Shown piece after piece: positions 1 through 9,612 of a stretch of DNA of 64,000 nt. The first letter of the stretch is position 1. Every line of letters starts with the position of its first letter. A program made the translations under genes and the position numbers. The notes below the pieces were generated by a model. That model was given only the letters and a program-made list of their open reading frames with translations, made no database searches and had not been told where the DNA came from. This DNA comes from Cupriavidus pauculus (GTDB taxonomy: Bacteria; Pseudomonadota; Gammaproteobacteria; Burkholderiales; Burkholderiaceae), in NCBI RefSeq assembly GCF_008693385.1, contig NZ_CP044065.1, positions 3,348,001-3,412,000 on the forward strand. The letters run 5' to 3'.

Positions 1-629
1 TCGATGACCGCACCGCCTACGGCCAGGGTCTGGCCGACGAGTTCGAGAAGGCCGCCAAGGCCGCCGGCGGCAAGATCGTGCGCCGCGAGTTCACCAACGA
101 CAAGGCCGTGGACTTCAAGGCCGTGCTGACCAACATCAAGCGCAGCAACCCGGACGTGATCTTCTACGGCGGCGCGGAAACGCAATCGGCGCCGATGGCC
201 AAGCAGATCAAGGAACTGGGTCTGAAGGCACCGCTGGTGTCGGGCGAAATGTCCAAGACCGACAACTTCCTGAAGCTCGCGGGTTCGTCGTCGGATGGCA
301 CCGTGGTGTCGCTGGCCGGCCTGCCGCTGGAACAGATGCCCGGCGGCGCTGCGTACGAGAAGAAGTACGAGAAGCGCTTCGGCAGCAAGGTGCAGACGTA
401 TTCGCCGTACGCCTATGACGGCGCCACCGCGATGATGACGGCGATGATCAAGGCGGGTTCGGCCGATCCGGCGCGCTACCTGCCGGTGCTGGCCGCGACC
501 AGCATGCCGGGCGTGACCACGAAGACGCTGGCCTATGACGCGCGTGGCGACCTGAAGGACGGCGGTATCACCGTCTACAAGGTGGCTGACGGCAAGTGGA
601 CCGTGCTGGAGACGGTCGGCGGCAAGTAA
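1..629 (+). CDS. Branched-chain amino-acid ABC transporter substrate-binding protein, C-terminal part
   Basis: The gene is cut by the left edge; the frame is open from base 3 and stops at TAA 627-629, giving about 208 C-terminal residues. It reads as the second lobe of a LivJ/LivK-type type-I periplasmic binding protein, with stretches such as TAYGQGLADEFEKAAK near the edge and SPYAYDGATAMMTAM further on. Members capture leucine, isoleucine, valine or related compounds in the periplasm and hand them to a LivHMGF permease. The actual ligand cannot be told from this part. A stem-loop follows the stop. The start codon and signal peptide lie outside the window. Confidence 0.9.
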   Translation, partial: DDRTAYGQGLADEFEKAAKAAGGKIVRREFTNDKAVDFKAVLTNIKRSNPDVIFYGGAETQSAPMAKQIKELGLKAPLVSGEMSKTDNFLKLAGSSSDGTVVSLAGLPLEQMPGGAAYEKKYEKRFGSKVQTYSPYAYDGATAMMTAMIKAGSADPARYLPVLAATSMPGVTTKTLAYDARGDLKDGGITVYKVADGKWTVLETVGGK

Positions 630-675
630 GCCACCCTGGCTTTGTTTCGCCAGCTTTTGTTTCGCTAGTTTGTCC

Positions 676-704
676 CGCCGGGCCGATTCGATATCGGCCC
701 GGCG
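676..704 (+). terminator. Stem-loop after the binding-protein gene
   Basis: A perfect 12-bp inverted repeat (676-687 with 693-704, 5-nt loop) lies 47 bases after the stop codon of the binding-protein gene. It is GC-rich, but no run of T follows; instead a T/G-rich tandem repeat begins at its 3' edge. It could end transcription or stabilise the 3' end of the message. Confidence 0.5.
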
Positions 705-787
705 TCGTTGGTGTCTTGTCGTTGGTGTCTTGTCGTTGGTGTCTTGTCGTTGGTGTCTTGTCGTTGGTGTCCTGTCGTCGGTGTCCC
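704..787. repeat. 14-bp tandem repeat, six units
   Basis: Six head-to-tail copies of GTCGTTGGTGTCTT fill 704-787. The first four are identical, the fifth has one change and the sixth has two or three. The array sits between the stem-loop and the 3' end of the next (minus-strand) gene, so it is non-coding. The near-perfect copies suggest recent slippage expansion. No spacers are present, so it is not a CRISPR. Confidence 0.9.
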
Positions 788-805
788 TCCCTCCGCGCCG
801 CGCAC

Positions 806-1597
806 TCAATCGACGTTGGTGGTCGTCTCCAGATCGTCCGCCGCGATCATCAGCGCCAGCCGTGCCTGCTCCACGGTATCGAGCGTCCCTTCGTCGCCGG
901 CCGCGCCATGTTCCAGCGCGTGCAGCCGCGCCTCCACCGCGGCGCGTTGTCCGCGCGCGATCAGTACCTCCGCCACCTCCACCGCATCGGGCAGCGTCGC
1001 GAGCGTCGCTATCGCGCGCGTGTCCAGCGTCGCATCGCGGCTGGATTGCTGGAGGTAGTCGGCGAGCACCTCGATCATCGCGCCATTGCGCAAATGGGCA
1101 TCCACATCGGCGCGCGCGGTCAGCCAGTTGCCATAGCGCTCGGCGTCGAACACGGCGACGTGGTGGCGCGGTCCATCGAAGACGGGCGGATTCCGCGTCA
1201 GGTACTGGCGGACCGCGCGCAGGCGGATCGGATCGAGCCGGGCGAGCAGGGCGCCGCGTTCGGCCGGGTGAGTGGCCGTCATGAGCGCGTGTCCGACGGC
1301 CTGCAGATCCGCGAGGCCGCCGGCGTCGCTTCCCGGGTTGCCATCCGGGTTGCCACCCGCGTCACCACCCGCGTCACCACCCGAGTCGCCACGCCGGTTG
1401 CCCACAGCCGCGCCCGCGACGGCTCCTGGCGCGGCGGGGGCCTGAATCGGCGGCAGGCCTGACGCGTCCGCCGGTGCGGGCGCAGCGTCGGGTACGGTCC
1501 CGGCATCGCCGGCGGACCGGTGCACCCGTACGACCACGGCGACCGTCGTGCCGCCTAATATCAGGAGCAGCAATCCCTTGGCAACCCATCGAAGCAT
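806..1597 (-). CDS. Hypothetical membrane-anchored protein with Gly/Asp/Asn-rich repeat linker
   Basis: 263 residues from ATG 1597, preceded by GGAG with a 6-base gap; an in-frame ATG at 1609 is possible but lacks that spacing. Residues about 4-24 form one hydrophobic anchor, then comes a Pro/Ala-rich stretch and a short repeat region (GGDAGGDAGGNPDGNPG) encoded by five imperfect 12-bp units at 1338-1397. The C-terminal 170 residues are helical, Ala/Arg/Leu-rich and end with DDLETTTNVD. I recognise no family. It is divergent from the TPR gene, with a 209-bp gap. A periplasmic or cytoplasmic-membrane scaffold role is conceivable but unsupported. Confidence 0.6.
   Translation of the reverse strand: MLRWVAKGLLLLILGGTTVAVVVRVHRSAGDAGTVPDAAPAPADASGLPPIQAPAAPGAVAGAAVGNRRGDSGGDAGGDAGGNPDGNPGSDAGGLADLQAVGHALMTATHPAERGALLARLDPIRLRAVRQYLTRNPPVFDGPRHHVAVFDAERYGNWLTARADVDAHLRNGAMIEVLADYLQQSSRDATLDTRAIATLATLPDAVEVAEVLIARGQRAAVEARLHALEHGAAGDEGTLDTVEQARLALMIAADDLETTTNVD
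1338..1397. repeat. 12-bp coding repeat, five imperfect units
   Basis: Five 12-bp units of the type TCACCACCCGCG run through 1338-1397 inside the minus-strand hypothetical gene and encode its Gly-Asp/Asn four-residue repeats. Being a multiple of three, copy-number change would keep the frame. Confidence 0.75.
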
Positions 1598-1806
1598 GAC
1601 TGTCTCCATTGAAATGGAGCGTCCTTTATATCCCGGCACCGGCGGGTGCCGAAATCGCCATCTGTCCAAATGCGGCGCGGCAGGGCGGGAAACCGTTCGG
1701 CAGGCAAGCCGAAACAGGCGCCTTTTCCCTCTTGTTCTCTCACTAGGACATGGCGCGGCTGGCGCATAATTCCGCACTTGCTGAATTTTCTCCGAAGGAG
1801 CCGTCG

Positions 1807-3771
1807 GTGCAGGATGTGAGCTACGAGCGCGCGGTCGCGCTGGCCGGGGCGGGACGCCAGGACGAGGCGCTCCGCATCGCCGAGCAGCTCTGGCTGAACG
1901 AGCCGGATGTGGTCGACCACGCCACGCTGCGCGCGCAATTGCTGGCCGACGCCGGCGATCTGCCGGCCGCGCTCGCCGCGCTGGACGAGGCCATGGCACG
2001 GCTGGCGGCCCCCGCCGATGCGGACGCCGCGCTGGCCCCCATGCATCGCCTGGCCTCGCAGGGATTGCTGGCGCACCAGTACGGCACGCTGCTGCTGCGC
2101 GCGGGCCGGCAGCGCGAGGCGCTGAACTGGCTGCACGAAGCCGCGCAGCGCAACGGCCTGGCCACGGGCGAGTGGGCCGCGCACTTCTACGCGGGCCTGG
2201 CCGCCTACGAACTCGAGGACTTCGCGCGCGCCGGGCGCTACTGGCACGATCTGCTGTACCGCGCGCCGGATCTCGGCGCGGCGGACATCCTGCCGCTGGT
2301 GAAGGCCCACATCGACGCCGCGGAAGCTGCCGATGCCGCAGGTGGCCCGGCCGCCGAGCCGCTGATCCGGGCCTGCCTCGGCCGCATCGCGCTCGACTCG
2401 CCCGACCTGCTGGACCTCGAGCCCGAAGCCGGCGACGCGCTGGCCGCCGAACAGGCCGCGCGCATTCTCGCGGACGCGCCCGACCACCCCGAGGCGCGCC
2501 GGCTGCGCGCCCCGCTGCGGCTGGGCGACGATCGCGCCGGCGCGCTCGACGACCTGGCCGTGTATCTGCGCCAGCAACCCGATCCGCAGGCACAGGTACG
2601 CGAACTGGCATGGCGCCATGCGGCGACCGAGCCGGGCGCGCCGCCCGCGTGGCAGGGCTTTGCGCTGACGACCGCGAGCGACGATGGCGCGGGCTATTAC
2701 CGGGCGGCCGCCGCGTTGCAGGACTTCATCGACGACGTGCCGGCCGCGCGTGCCGCGCTGCAGCCCGTGGTGGTCCAGGCCTGCCGCACGGGGCTGGAGC
2801 GGTTCGAGCAGTACTTCGCGTCGGGTGACGGCGACGAGAGAGGCCACGGCGGCAACGCCGACCCCCATATCTATTCCCAGCTGTGCGGTCTGCTGGCCCG
2901 CAGCCTGCCGGCCGATGCCGCGCATCTGGAGGAACGGCTCGCGCTGCATCGCAAGGGCATGGCCGCCAGCGATTTCATCGAGCACTGGATCGACATGCTC
3001 GACGCGTACGCGGGCGCGGGCCAGTGGCAGCAGGTGCTCGACCTGGCCGCCGAAGTGCTCGAACGCCATCCGGTCGAGCGCGATCCGTCGCGCGTCGGCT
3101 GGGCGTTCAGCCGCATGATGGGCGCCTGGGCGCGCATCGGCGGCAGCGAAGCGCTGGCCACCGCCACCGAAGCGCTCGCGCGCATGGACGCGCGGCTCGA
3201 CGCGCTGCCCGTGGAGGCCCGCAGCGAGGCCGGCCATGCGATGGCGCATACGCGCGCGCATTATGCGGCGCTGCTGGGCGCGGGCGTACCCGCGATGGAT
3301 GCGCATGACCGTGCCCACGCGCTCGACGAGATCGAGGCGCTCCAGCGCCGCGCGCTCGTGGTGGAGGATCCGTGGCTGCACAACCGCTTCGGCGGCGTCT
3401 GGCGCGACCTCGGCGATATCGGCCGCGCGCTGCCGTTGTTCGAAGCCGCCGTCGCGCTGACCGAGGGCGATCCGTACGATCAGGCGCCCCCACGCGTCCA
3501 GCGCGCGCGGATCCTCGTCGGCGAAGGGCGCCACGAGGAGGCGCTGGCCGATTTCACGGCCGCGATTGCCGTGCGGGACGACTGGGATGCCGAGACGTGC
3601 CTGCTTGCCACGCAGGCCGCACTCGGACTCGCGCAGCGGGAGGTCGCGCTGGGCTGGTTCGAGCGCGCCCGCGCGCAGGGGGCCGAGAAGGGCCGCACGC
3701 GCGGGCTGTACGCCAAGGTGGAAGCGGCGCTCAAAGAGACGCGCCCCGCATGGAAGATCTGGGGCGTCTAG
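1807..3771 (+). CDS. TPR-repeat protein
   Basis: 654 residues from GTG 1807, chosen because AAGGAG (1795-1800) lies 6 bases before it; the frame is open upstream to an ATG at 1750 without such a site. The protein is a long series of Ala/Leu-rich helical pairs typical of tetratricopeptide repeats. Clear examples lie near the N-terminus (residues about 8-65, 'GRQDEALRIAEQLW') and near the C-terminus ('DIGRALPLFEAAVAL', 'GRHEEALADFTAAI'). No signal peptide or membrane segment is seen, so a cytoplasmic scaffold is likely. No partner is evident from the neighbours. A strong terminator follows directly. Confidence 0.75.
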   Translation: MQDVSYERAVALAGAGRQDEALRIAEQLWLNEPDVVDHATLRAQLLADAGDLPAALAALDEAMARLAAPADADAALAPMHRLASQGLLAHQYGTLLLRAGRQREALNWLHEAAQRNGLATGEWAAHFYAGLAAYELEDFARAGRYWHDLLYRAPDLGAADILPLVKAHIDAAEAADAAGGPAAEPLIRACLGRIALDSPDLLDLEPEAGDALAAEQAARILADAPDHPEARRLRAPLRLGDDRAGALDDLAVYLRQQPDPQAQVRELAWRHAATEPGAPPAWQGFALTTASDDGAGYYRAAAALQDFIDDVPAARAALQPVVVQACRTGLERFEQYFASGDGDERGHGGNADPHIYSQLCGLLARSLPADAAHLEERLALHRKGMAASDFIEHWIDMLDAYAGAGQWQQVLDLAAEVLERHPVERDPSRVGWAFSRMMGAWARIGGSEALATATEALARMDARLDALPVEARSEAGHAMAHTRAHYAALLGAGVPAMDAHDRAHALDEIEALQRRALVVEDPWLHNRFGGVWRDLGDIGRALPLFEAAVALTEGDPYDQAPPRVQRARILVGEGRHEEALADFTAAIAVRDDWDAETCLLATQAALGLAQREVALGWFERARAQGAEKGRTRGLYAKVEAALKETRPAWKIWGV

Positions 3772-3790
3772 CCTGACCTGAAAAAACTAC

Positions 3791-3822
3791 AAAAAGCACC
3801 ATCGGCGACGATGGTGCTTTTT
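3791..3822 (+). terminator. Rho-independent terminator after TPR gene
   Basis: A 14-bp perfect stem (3791-3804 with 3809-3822, loop GCGA) starts with five A and ends with five T, 20 bases after the TPR stop. The A/T flanks let it work in both directions. Confidence 0.9.
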
Positions 3823-3905
3823 ACTTGCTGTTCACGCGATATGCGTGCGGAATGCAAACACTGTCGGACAAACCCCGACAAGCAATTTGAAGTGCTTCCG
3901 TTACC

Positions 3906-5129
3906 ATGTCGCCCATGAATGGACTGAGTCAACTTTTTCCCACGCTGCCCCTGGCCCCGAGCGGCCTGTTCTGGGTCGGGCTCGCGCTGATCGGCGCGGG
4001 ACTCGCCGGCGAACTCGGGCGGCGCTGGCTGGGCTTTCCGCGCATCGTCGGGTACGCGGTGGTGGGGCTGTTCGCGGGTACGCTGGGACGCAGCATCGTC
4101 GACGACAACATGATCGCGCAGACGCGCGTGCTCATCGACATGGCGCTCGCGCTTGCGCTGTTCGAGCTCGGGCACCGGCTCTCGCTGTCGTGGCTGCGCG
4201 CCAACCGGTGGCTGTTGTTTACGAGCGCGGCCGAAAGCCTGCTGACCTGGGGCCTCGTGGCGTTCGTGCTGCAATGGCTGGGCGCGTCGCCCGGCGTCGC
4301 GATCCTCGCCGGCGGTATCGCCGTGAGCACATCGCCGACCATCGTGCTCCAGCTCAAGAACGAGTTGCGCGCCGAGGGGCAGGTGACCGAGCGGCTGATG
4401 GCGATGGCGGCGCTCAACAGTATCTATGCCGCCGCGATCGTCCAGGTCGCCACGGGCTGGCTCCACTCCGAATACGGCAATATCGGCGCCGCGCTGCTCC
4501 ATCCGCTCTATCTGCTCGTGGGCTCGTGCCTGCTCGCATGGGTCGTGGGGAAGGTGGGCCACGCGATCTATACCCGCATGTCCGCGGACGATCACTACAG
4601 TTTTCTCGTGCTTGTGGGGCTCGTGCTGTTCACGCTGGCGCTGACGCGCGTGCTCAAGCTGTCGATGCCGCTCACGCTGCTGCTCGCGGGCATCGTGTTC
4701 AAGCATCAGGACCGCCAGCCGCATGTCTGGCCGACGCACTTCGGCAGCGCGGGCAGCCTGCTGATCATCGTCATGGTCGTCTCGCTGGGCCTGCCGCTCA
4801 CCGCCCATGACTGGGTCGTCGGCGGTATGCTGGCGCTGGTGCTCGTGGTAATGCGGCATGTGGCCAAGCTGATCGGCGTGGTGTCGCTCGGATCGTTCTC
4901 GGGGCTGAGCCTGCGCCAGTGCATGGCGCTCGGCCTCGCGCTCACGCCGATGTCCGGCCTCGCGTACCTGTTGATGAGCGATATCGCGCGGCTCTACCCG
5001 AGCACGGGTGGCCCGCTGGCGTCGATCATCCTCTGCGCGCTCGCGATCGAACAACTGGTGAGCCCGCTCATCACGGCCTGGGCCCTGCGCTATGCGGGCG
5101 AGGTCCGCAGCAATGGAGGAGGGCGCTGA
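3906..5129 (+). CDS. Cation:proton antiporter, CPA2 type
   Basis: 407 residues, nearly all hydrophobic helices (about 12), with no C-terminal nucleotide-binding RCK/TrkA-N domain. The segment '[19 protein letters not shown]' matches the conserved central motif region of Kef/NapA-like (CPA2) Na+/H+ or K+/H+ exchangers. It probably exchanges a monovalent cation for protons in the inner membrane; the ion is not predictable. ATG 3906 is used, with ATG 3915 as an alternative. The stop overlaps the next start by one base (TGATG at 5127-5131), so the two genes are translationally coupled. Confidence 0.85.
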   Translation: MSPMNGLSQLFPTLPLAPSGLFWVGLALIGAGLAGELGRRWLGFPRIVGYAVVGLFAGTLGRSIVDDNMIAQTRVLIDMALALALFELGHRLSLSWLRANRWLLFTSAAESLLTWGLVAFVLQWLGASPGVAILAGGIAVSTSPTIVLQLKNELRAEGQVTERLMAMAALNSIYAAAIVQVATGWLHSEYGNIGAALLHPLYLLVGSCLLAWVVGKVGHAIYTRMSADDHYSFLVLVGLVLFTLALTRVLKLSMPLTLLLAGIVFKHQDRQPHVWPTHFGSAGSLLIIVMVVSLGLPLTAHDWVVGGMLALVLVVMRHVAKLIGVVSLGSFSGLSLRQCMALGLALTPMSGLAYLLMSDIARLYPSTGGPLASIILCALAIEQLVSPLITAWALRYAGEVRSNGGGR

Positions 5130-6244
5130 TGTCGCTCGAACCGTTCAAGCATTCCGAGGCGCTGACCTTCGGCGTCGAGCTCGAGCTGCAGCTCGTCAAT
5201 CGTCACGACTATGACCTCGCGCCCTTCGCGCCCGATCTGCTGCGCGCGCTCAAGGGCGCCCAGCATGCCGGCGATATCAAGCCCGAGATCAGTCCGTCGA
5301 TGATCGAGATCAGCACGGGCATCTGCCGCGACTACGCGCAGGCGCTCGACGAACTGACCACGATGCGCGACCTCATGAGCACCGCGTCGAAGTCGCTGAA
5401 TCTCGGCATCTGCGGCGGCGGCACCCATCCGTTCCAGCAATGGTCGGACCGCACGATCTCCGACTCGCCGCGCTACCAGTACATCTCCGAACTCTATGGC
5501 TATCTGGCCAAGCAGTTCACGGTATTCGGCCAGCACGTGCATATCGGTTGTCCCAGTGCGGACGAGTCGCTGTTCCTGCTGCATGCAATCGGCCGCTACG
5601 TGCCGCACTTCATCGCGCTGGCCGCGTCGTCGCCGTACGTGCAGGGTGTGGATACCGGCTTCGCGTCGGCGCGCCTGAATTCGGTGGCCGCGTTCCCGAT
5701 GAGCGGTCGCGCGCCGCACGTGCTCACGTGGGATGGTTTTGCCGCGTACTTCGAGAAGATGCGCAAGACCGGCGTGATCGAGAGCATGAAGGACTTCTAC
5801 TGGGATATCCGTCCCAAGCCCGAATTCGGCACCATCGAAGTCCGCGTCATGGACACGCCGCTGACGGTGACGCGCGCGTGCGATATCGCGGCCTATATTC
5901 AGGCGCTGTCGCGCTATCTGCTGCTGTCGCGCCCGTTCATGCCGCAGGAAGACGACTACCTCGTCTACACGTTCAACCGCTTCCAGGCGTGCCGGTTCGG
6001 TCTCGATGGCGAATACGTCCATCCGAACGAACTCACGCGCATGCCGATCGCGGACCACATCATTTCCATCTGCGATGCACTGGTGCCGCACGCGGAGGCA
6101 TTGGGGTCGCTCGACGCACTCGCCAATATCCGCGCGCTCGCCGAACGGCGCGATGGGGATGCGAGCTGGGTACGCGCGGCCGATGCGGAGGCGCACAGCC
6201 TGCGCGACACGGTACGGCTGACATGCGAACGCTGGGAAGCGTAA
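5129..6244 (+). CDS. ybdK: Carboxylate-amine ligase, YbdK type (weak glutamate-cysteine ligase family 2)
   Basis: 371 residues, the usual length of the family (E. coli YbdK is 372). The N-terminus ([17 protein letters not shown]) carries the acidic ATP/Mg-binding strand of the GCS2 fold; '[13 protein letters not shown]', '[10 protein letters not shown]' and '[12 protein letters not shown]' are further family signatures. Members show weak gamma-glutamylcysteine ligase activity, and their physiological substrate is unresolved. The start was chosen because ATG 5129 overlaps the antiporter stop and follows AGGAGGG. Coupling to an ion exchanger suggests a stress link, which is inference. Confidence 0.9.
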   Translation: MSLEPFKHSEALTFGVELELQLVNRHDYDLAPFAPDLLRALKGAQHAGDIKPEISPSMIEISTGICRDYAQALDELTTMRDLMSTASKSLNLGICGGGTHPFQQWSDRTISDSPRYQYISELYGYLAKQFTVFGQHVHIGCPSADESLFLLHAIGRYVPHFIALAASSPYVQGVDTGFASARLNSVAAFPMSGRAPHVLTWDGFAAYFEKMRKTGVIESMKDFYWDIRPKPEFGTIEVRVMDTPLTVTRACDIAAYIQALSRYLLLSRPFMPQEDDYLVYTFNRFQACRFGLDGEYVHPNELTRMPIADHIISICDALVPHAEALGSLDALANIRALAERRDGDASWVRAADAEAHSLRDTVRLTCERWEA

Positions 6245-6278
6245 GGCTTCCGCGCGGATATCGCGGTACGGCGCTCCC

Positions 6279-6764
6279 TTACTGCAAGGTGTAGCCCTTG
6301 CCGCTCATGCACGCGCGCCAGGCCTGCCAGTAGGCGCTGATCGCCTGCTGGTTGCCGGCCGATACCTGCGCGTTCTGTGCCTCGGTTTCGCGGCGCTGCT
6401 GCCGATGCTGCATGCCGCCGGCCATCGTGCCGACCGCCGCGCCCGCCGCGGCGCCCTTGCCGGCGTCGCCACCGATCGCGCCCGCCACCGCACCCATGGC
6501 CGCGCCTCCGGCCGCGCCGCGCACACGTTGCCCCGAGGGCGCCTGCGCGGGGGGCGGCGCGGCGGCAAGCTGCGCCGGATCGACACCCGTCTGCCGTTTC
6601 GCCCAGCCGATGCAGGCGTCGTCGTCGCTGGCCTGCTGTTCGGCCGACTGCCCCTTGGCCGGATACGCAACGGGCTTGCCCTGCGCGTGCGCCATGCCGG
6701 CGAGGCCGAGCGCGAGCGCGGCCGCGCCGGCGACGCCTGTGGATAAGATGCTGATGGATGTCAT
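6279..6764 (-). CDS. Exported glycine-zipper protein
   Basis: 161 residues. ATG 6764 follows GGGGAG by 5 bases; a GTG two codons upstream would sit on top of that site and is rejected. A Sec signal peptide spans residues about 1-28 and is cut after AHA. The middle holds a Gly/Ala zipper (GAAGGAAMGAVAGAIGGDAGKG) that can insert into a membrane, and two cysteines lie at about 50 and 152. Such proteins are usually outer-membrane or periplasmic small proteins of unknown role. It converges on ybdK with 34 bases between. Confidence 0.7.
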   Translation of the reverse strand: MTSISILSTGVAGAAALALGLAGMAHAQGKPVAYPAKGQSAEQQASDDDACIGWAKRQTGVDPAQLAAAPPPAQAPSGQRVRGAAGGAAMGAVAGAIGGDAGKGAAAGAAVGTMAGGMQHRQQRRETEAQNAQVSAGNQQAISAYWQAWRACMSGKGYTLQ

Positions 6765-6907
6765 GGCCACTCCCCGGCGCGATCCACATCGCGCGCTTGC
6801 CGCCAGTATTTGCAGCGGCCCGGGGGCACGTCAATTGAATAAAATCGCGCGCGCCGAGCGCGATATAAGCGCGGTTTTCTGCGATGGCAGTCGTGCGCGT
6901 TCAGGCT

Positions 6908-7372
6908 TCAGTAGACAGGCTCGCAGCGCACTTCCGACTTCACCGAGTTCGCGATATAGCACGCGTCGTGTGCCGCGTGATGGAGCCGGTCGAGGTCTTC
7001 GCGCGTGGGAACGCGTTCGCCCGAGAACGCCACGTCGGGGCGCAGCGTGATCACCGTCATCGCGATGCGGCCTTCGGGATTCTTTTCCATCACGCCGACG
7101 GCCTTGTCCACATAGCGATCGACGCGGAATCCCGCCTTCGCCGCGAGCCCCAGAAACCAGAGCATATGGCAGGTCGATAGCGACGCCACGAACGCCTCTT
7201 CGGGATCCACGGCCGATGCATCGGACAGCGGCACGGGCACCACGCGCGGCGAAGAGGAGCCGGGGATCTCGAGGCCGCCGTCGAAGCGGATCAGATGGCG
7301 GCGGCTATAGCGCTTGTCGAGGAAATCCTGCTCGCCCCGCTCCCACAGCACCTCGGTCGTGTATTCGGACAT
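6908..7372 (-). CDS. OsmC family peroxiredoxin-like protein
   Basis: 154 residues, normal length for OsmC/Ohr. The two catalytic cysteines lie in 'LSTCHMLWFL' and 'DACYIANSV', and the arginine-containing strand region (SSRRVV-like) precedes them. Family members reduce organic hydroperoxides with thiols in the cytoplasm. AAGGGGG is well placed before ATG 7372. The next gene upstream on the same strand is a persulfide-dioxygenase-like hydrolase ending 23 bases away, so both may serve thiol and sulfur stress. Confidence 0.9.
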   Translation of the reverse strand: MSEYTTEVLWERGEQDFLDKRYSRRHLIRFDGGLEIPGSSSPRVVPVPLSDASAVDPEEAFVASLSTCHMLWFLGLAAKAGFRVDRYVDKAVGVMEKNPEGRIAMTVITLRPDVAFSGERVPTREDLDRLHHAAHDACYIANSVKSEVRCEPVY

Positions 7373-7395
7373 GTCGTTCCCCCTTGCAGTTGAAA

Positions 7396-8145
7396 TCAGG
7401 CGCCGTGCGGCACGCGTTCGCCGTCGCGCTCGCGGCCATGCAGGCCCAGCTGCTGGTTGGCCGGGACGGCGATATCGATCAGTTTGGGACGCGGCAGGTC
7501 GAGCGTGCGCATCATCGCGATGAACTCGTCGCGCGAGCGTCCCGCCACGCGGCTGTTATGCGCGCGTTCCTGCGCGATCGACGACGACGTGCGGCCCTTG
7601 TAGTCGTGCGCGGGATAGACCTGCGTGTCGTCGGGCAGGCGGAACAGCTTCTGCGTCAGGCTGTCGTAGAGCGTGCCCGCATCGCCGGACTGGAAGTCGG
7701 TGCGGCCGCACCCGTCGATCAGCAGCGCATCGCCGGTGAACACGCGGCGCACCGTGCCTTCCGGCACCGGTTCGTCCCACAGGTAGCTCATGCTGCCGGC
7801 CGTGTGCCCGGGAGTGTGCATGGCGCGCAGGACCTGGTTGCCGAAAGTCAGCGTATCGCCATCGATCAGCTGTTTCTGCGCCGGCTTGATATCGCAGCCC
7901 GACGGCGCGGCGGTGTGCGCGCCGGTCTGCTGCGCGACGTGGCCGGCCGATGTGATGTGGTCCGCGTGCGCGTGCGTTTCCACGACCCATGCGAGCCGCG
8001 CGCCCTCGGCGGCGAGCAGGGCCATGTCGCGGTCGAGCTGCCGGTCGACGGGGTCGATCAGCAGTGCCTCGCGCGTATCGCGGTCGATGAGCAGGTAGGT
8101 GAAGGTCGACGAGACGTCGTCGAACAACTGGTGGAAGGTCTGCAT
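7396..8145 (-). CDS. Metallo-beta-lactamase-fold hydrolase, ETHE1/persulfide dioxygenase type
   Basis: 249 residues from ATG 8145; an upstream in-frame ATG at 8184 would add 13 residues with no homology-like content. The metal motif is 'ETHAHADHITSA', followed by 'HTPGHTAGSMSYL', 'DALLIDGCGRTDFQ' and 'YPAHDYKGRT', the pattern of ETHE1-like enzymes rather than glyoxalase II. These mononuclear-iron proteins oxidise glutathione persulfide to sulfite. Cytoplasmic. It lies 23 bases upstream of the OsmC gene on the same strand. Confidence 0.85.
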   Translation of the reverse strand: MQTFHQLFDDVSSTFTYLLIDRDTREALLIDPVDRQLDRDMALLAAEGARLAWVVETHAHADHITSAGHVAQQTGAHTAAPSGCDIKPAQKQLIDGDTLTFGNQVLRAMHTPGHTAGSMSYLWDEPVPEGTVRRVFTGDALLIDGCGRTDFQSGDAGTLYDSLTQKLFRLPDDTQVYPAHDYKGRTSSSIAQERAHNSRVAGRSRDEFIAMMRTLDLPRPKLIDIAVPANQQLGLHGRERDGERVPHGA

Positions 8146-8223
8146 GGCCGTGGCATTCTTGTTAGAGGGGCGCAACAGGATCATACGCGCGCGCCCGCCG
8201 GCCGCAAGCCCGCGCCGTGCCGA

Positions 8224-9600
8224 TCAGCACTCCACGATATTCACGGCGAGTCCGCCGCGCGCGGTTTCCTTGTACTTCGTCTTCATGTCCGCGCCCGTCT
8301 CGCGCATGGTCTTGATGACCGAGTCGAGCGATACGTAGTGCGTGCCATCGCCGCGCAGCGCCATGCGCGCGGCATTGACAGCCTTGACCGAGGCCATCGC
8401 ATTGCGCTCGATGCACGGAATCTGCACGAGGCCGCCGACGGGATCGCAGGTCAGGCCGAGGTTGTGCTCCATGCCGATCTCCGCGGCATTCTCCACGTGC
8501 TCGGGCGTGCCGCCGAGCACGGCCGCCAGCGCGCCCGCGGCCATCGAGCACGCCACGCCGACCTCGCCCTGGCAGCCGACCTCGGCCCCCGAGATCGAGG
8601 CGTTGAGCTTGTAGAGCAGGCCGATCGCACCCGCCGTCAGCAGAAAGTCGACCACGCCCGCGCGGTTGGCGCCAGGTACGAAGCGATCGTAGTAATGCAG
8701 CACGGCCGGAATGATGCCCGCCGCGCCGTTGGTCGGCGCCGTCACGACGCGACCGCCCGCCGCATTCTCTTCGTTGACGGCCATCGCATACAGGTTGACC
8801 CAGTCCATCACCGAGAGCGGATCGGACAGCGTGCGCTCCGCGCGCTCCGTCAGGTTGCGATACAGCTCGGGCGCGCGCCGGCGGACCTTGAACGGGCCGG
8901 GCAGCTCGCCCTCGGTGCGGCAGCCGCGCGCGACGCATCGCTGCATCACGTCCCAGATATGGAGCAGGCCGTCCGTGACCTCCGCCTCCGTCCGCCACGT
9001 GAGTTCGTTCTCGAGCATCAGCCGCGCGATGGACTTGCCGCTCTCGCGGGCCATGTCGAGCATCGCGCGCCCGGTCGTGAACGGGTGCGGCAATTGCCGC
9101 GCCGCGGCCAGGACCTGCGTGTTCGGCGCGCCCGCGGTCACGACGAAGCCGCCGCCCACCGACAGGTAGCGCGCCTCGCGCAGCGAGGCGCCGGTGGCAT
9201 CGAACGCGTGGAACTTCATGCCGTTGGGGTGCTCGGCCATTGCTTCGCGCCGGTAGAACGCAATGTGCTCGCGTTCGACGAAGGGCACCGCATGCTTGCC
9301 CAGCAGCGTCATCGTGCGCGACTGGCGCACCACGCCGAGCTTCGCGTCGATGGTATCGGGGTCGATGGTATCGGGCGCCTCACCCATGAGGCCGAGCATC
9401 ACGCCCTTGTCGGTGCCGTGGCCCTTGCCGGTGGCGCCGAGCGAGCCGTAGAGTTCCACGCGCACGGCGGCCACCTGGGGCAGCAGGCCATCGCGCTCCA
9501 GCCCCTGCGCGAACATCAGCGCGGCGCGCATCGGGCCCACGGTATGCGAGCTCGACGGGCCGATGCCCACCTTGAACAGATCGAAAACGCTGACAGCCAC
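8224..9600 (-). CDS. sdaA: L-serine ammonia-lyase (iron-sulfur dependent)
   Basis: 458 residues. The start is GTG 9600 with GGAG seven bases upstream. The N-terminal beta domain begins '[19 protein letters not shown]'. The catalytic alpha domain has the cluster cysteines in the exact C-x41-C-x10-C spacing of E. coli SdaA (GCQGE ... [14 protein letters not shown]), which bind an oxygen-sensitive [4Fe-4S] cluster. It converts serine to pyruvate and ammonia. It lies 12 bases after the DUF421 gene and downstream of gcvTHP, so it would remove serine made from glycine. Confidence 0.96.
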   Translation of the reverse strand: MAVSVFDLFKVGIGPSSSHTVGPMRAALMFAQGLERDGLLPQVAAVRVELYGSLGATGKGHGTDKGVMLGLMGEAPDTIDPDTIDAKLGVVRQSRTMTLLGKHAVPFVEREHIAFYRREAMAEHPNGMKFHAFDATGASLREARYLSVGGGFVVTAGAPNTQVLAAARQLPHPFTTGRAMLDMARESGKSIARLMLENELTWRTEAEVTDGLLHIWDVMQRCVARGCRTEGELPGPFKVRRRAPELYRNLTERAERTLSDPLSVMDWVNLYAMAVNEENAAGGRVVTAPTNGAAGIIPAVLHYYDRFVPGANRAGVVDFLLTAGAIGLLYKLNASISGAEVGCQGEVGVACSMAAGALAAVLGGTPEHVENAAEIGMEHNLGLTCDPVGGLVQIPCIERNAMASVKAVNAARMALRGDGTHYVSLDSVIKTMRETGADMKTKYKETARGGLAVNIVEC

Positions 9601-9612
9601 GGTATGTCTCCA

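Noticed and set aside
704..787. Repeat array considered as a CRISPR
   Set aside because: Units are directly adjacent with no spacers, and no cas genes are nearby.
806..2611. 601-codon minus-strand frame starting opposite the TPR gene
   Set aside because: Only the last 263 codons have a ribosome site and protein-like character; the rest is a shadow of the TPR gene.
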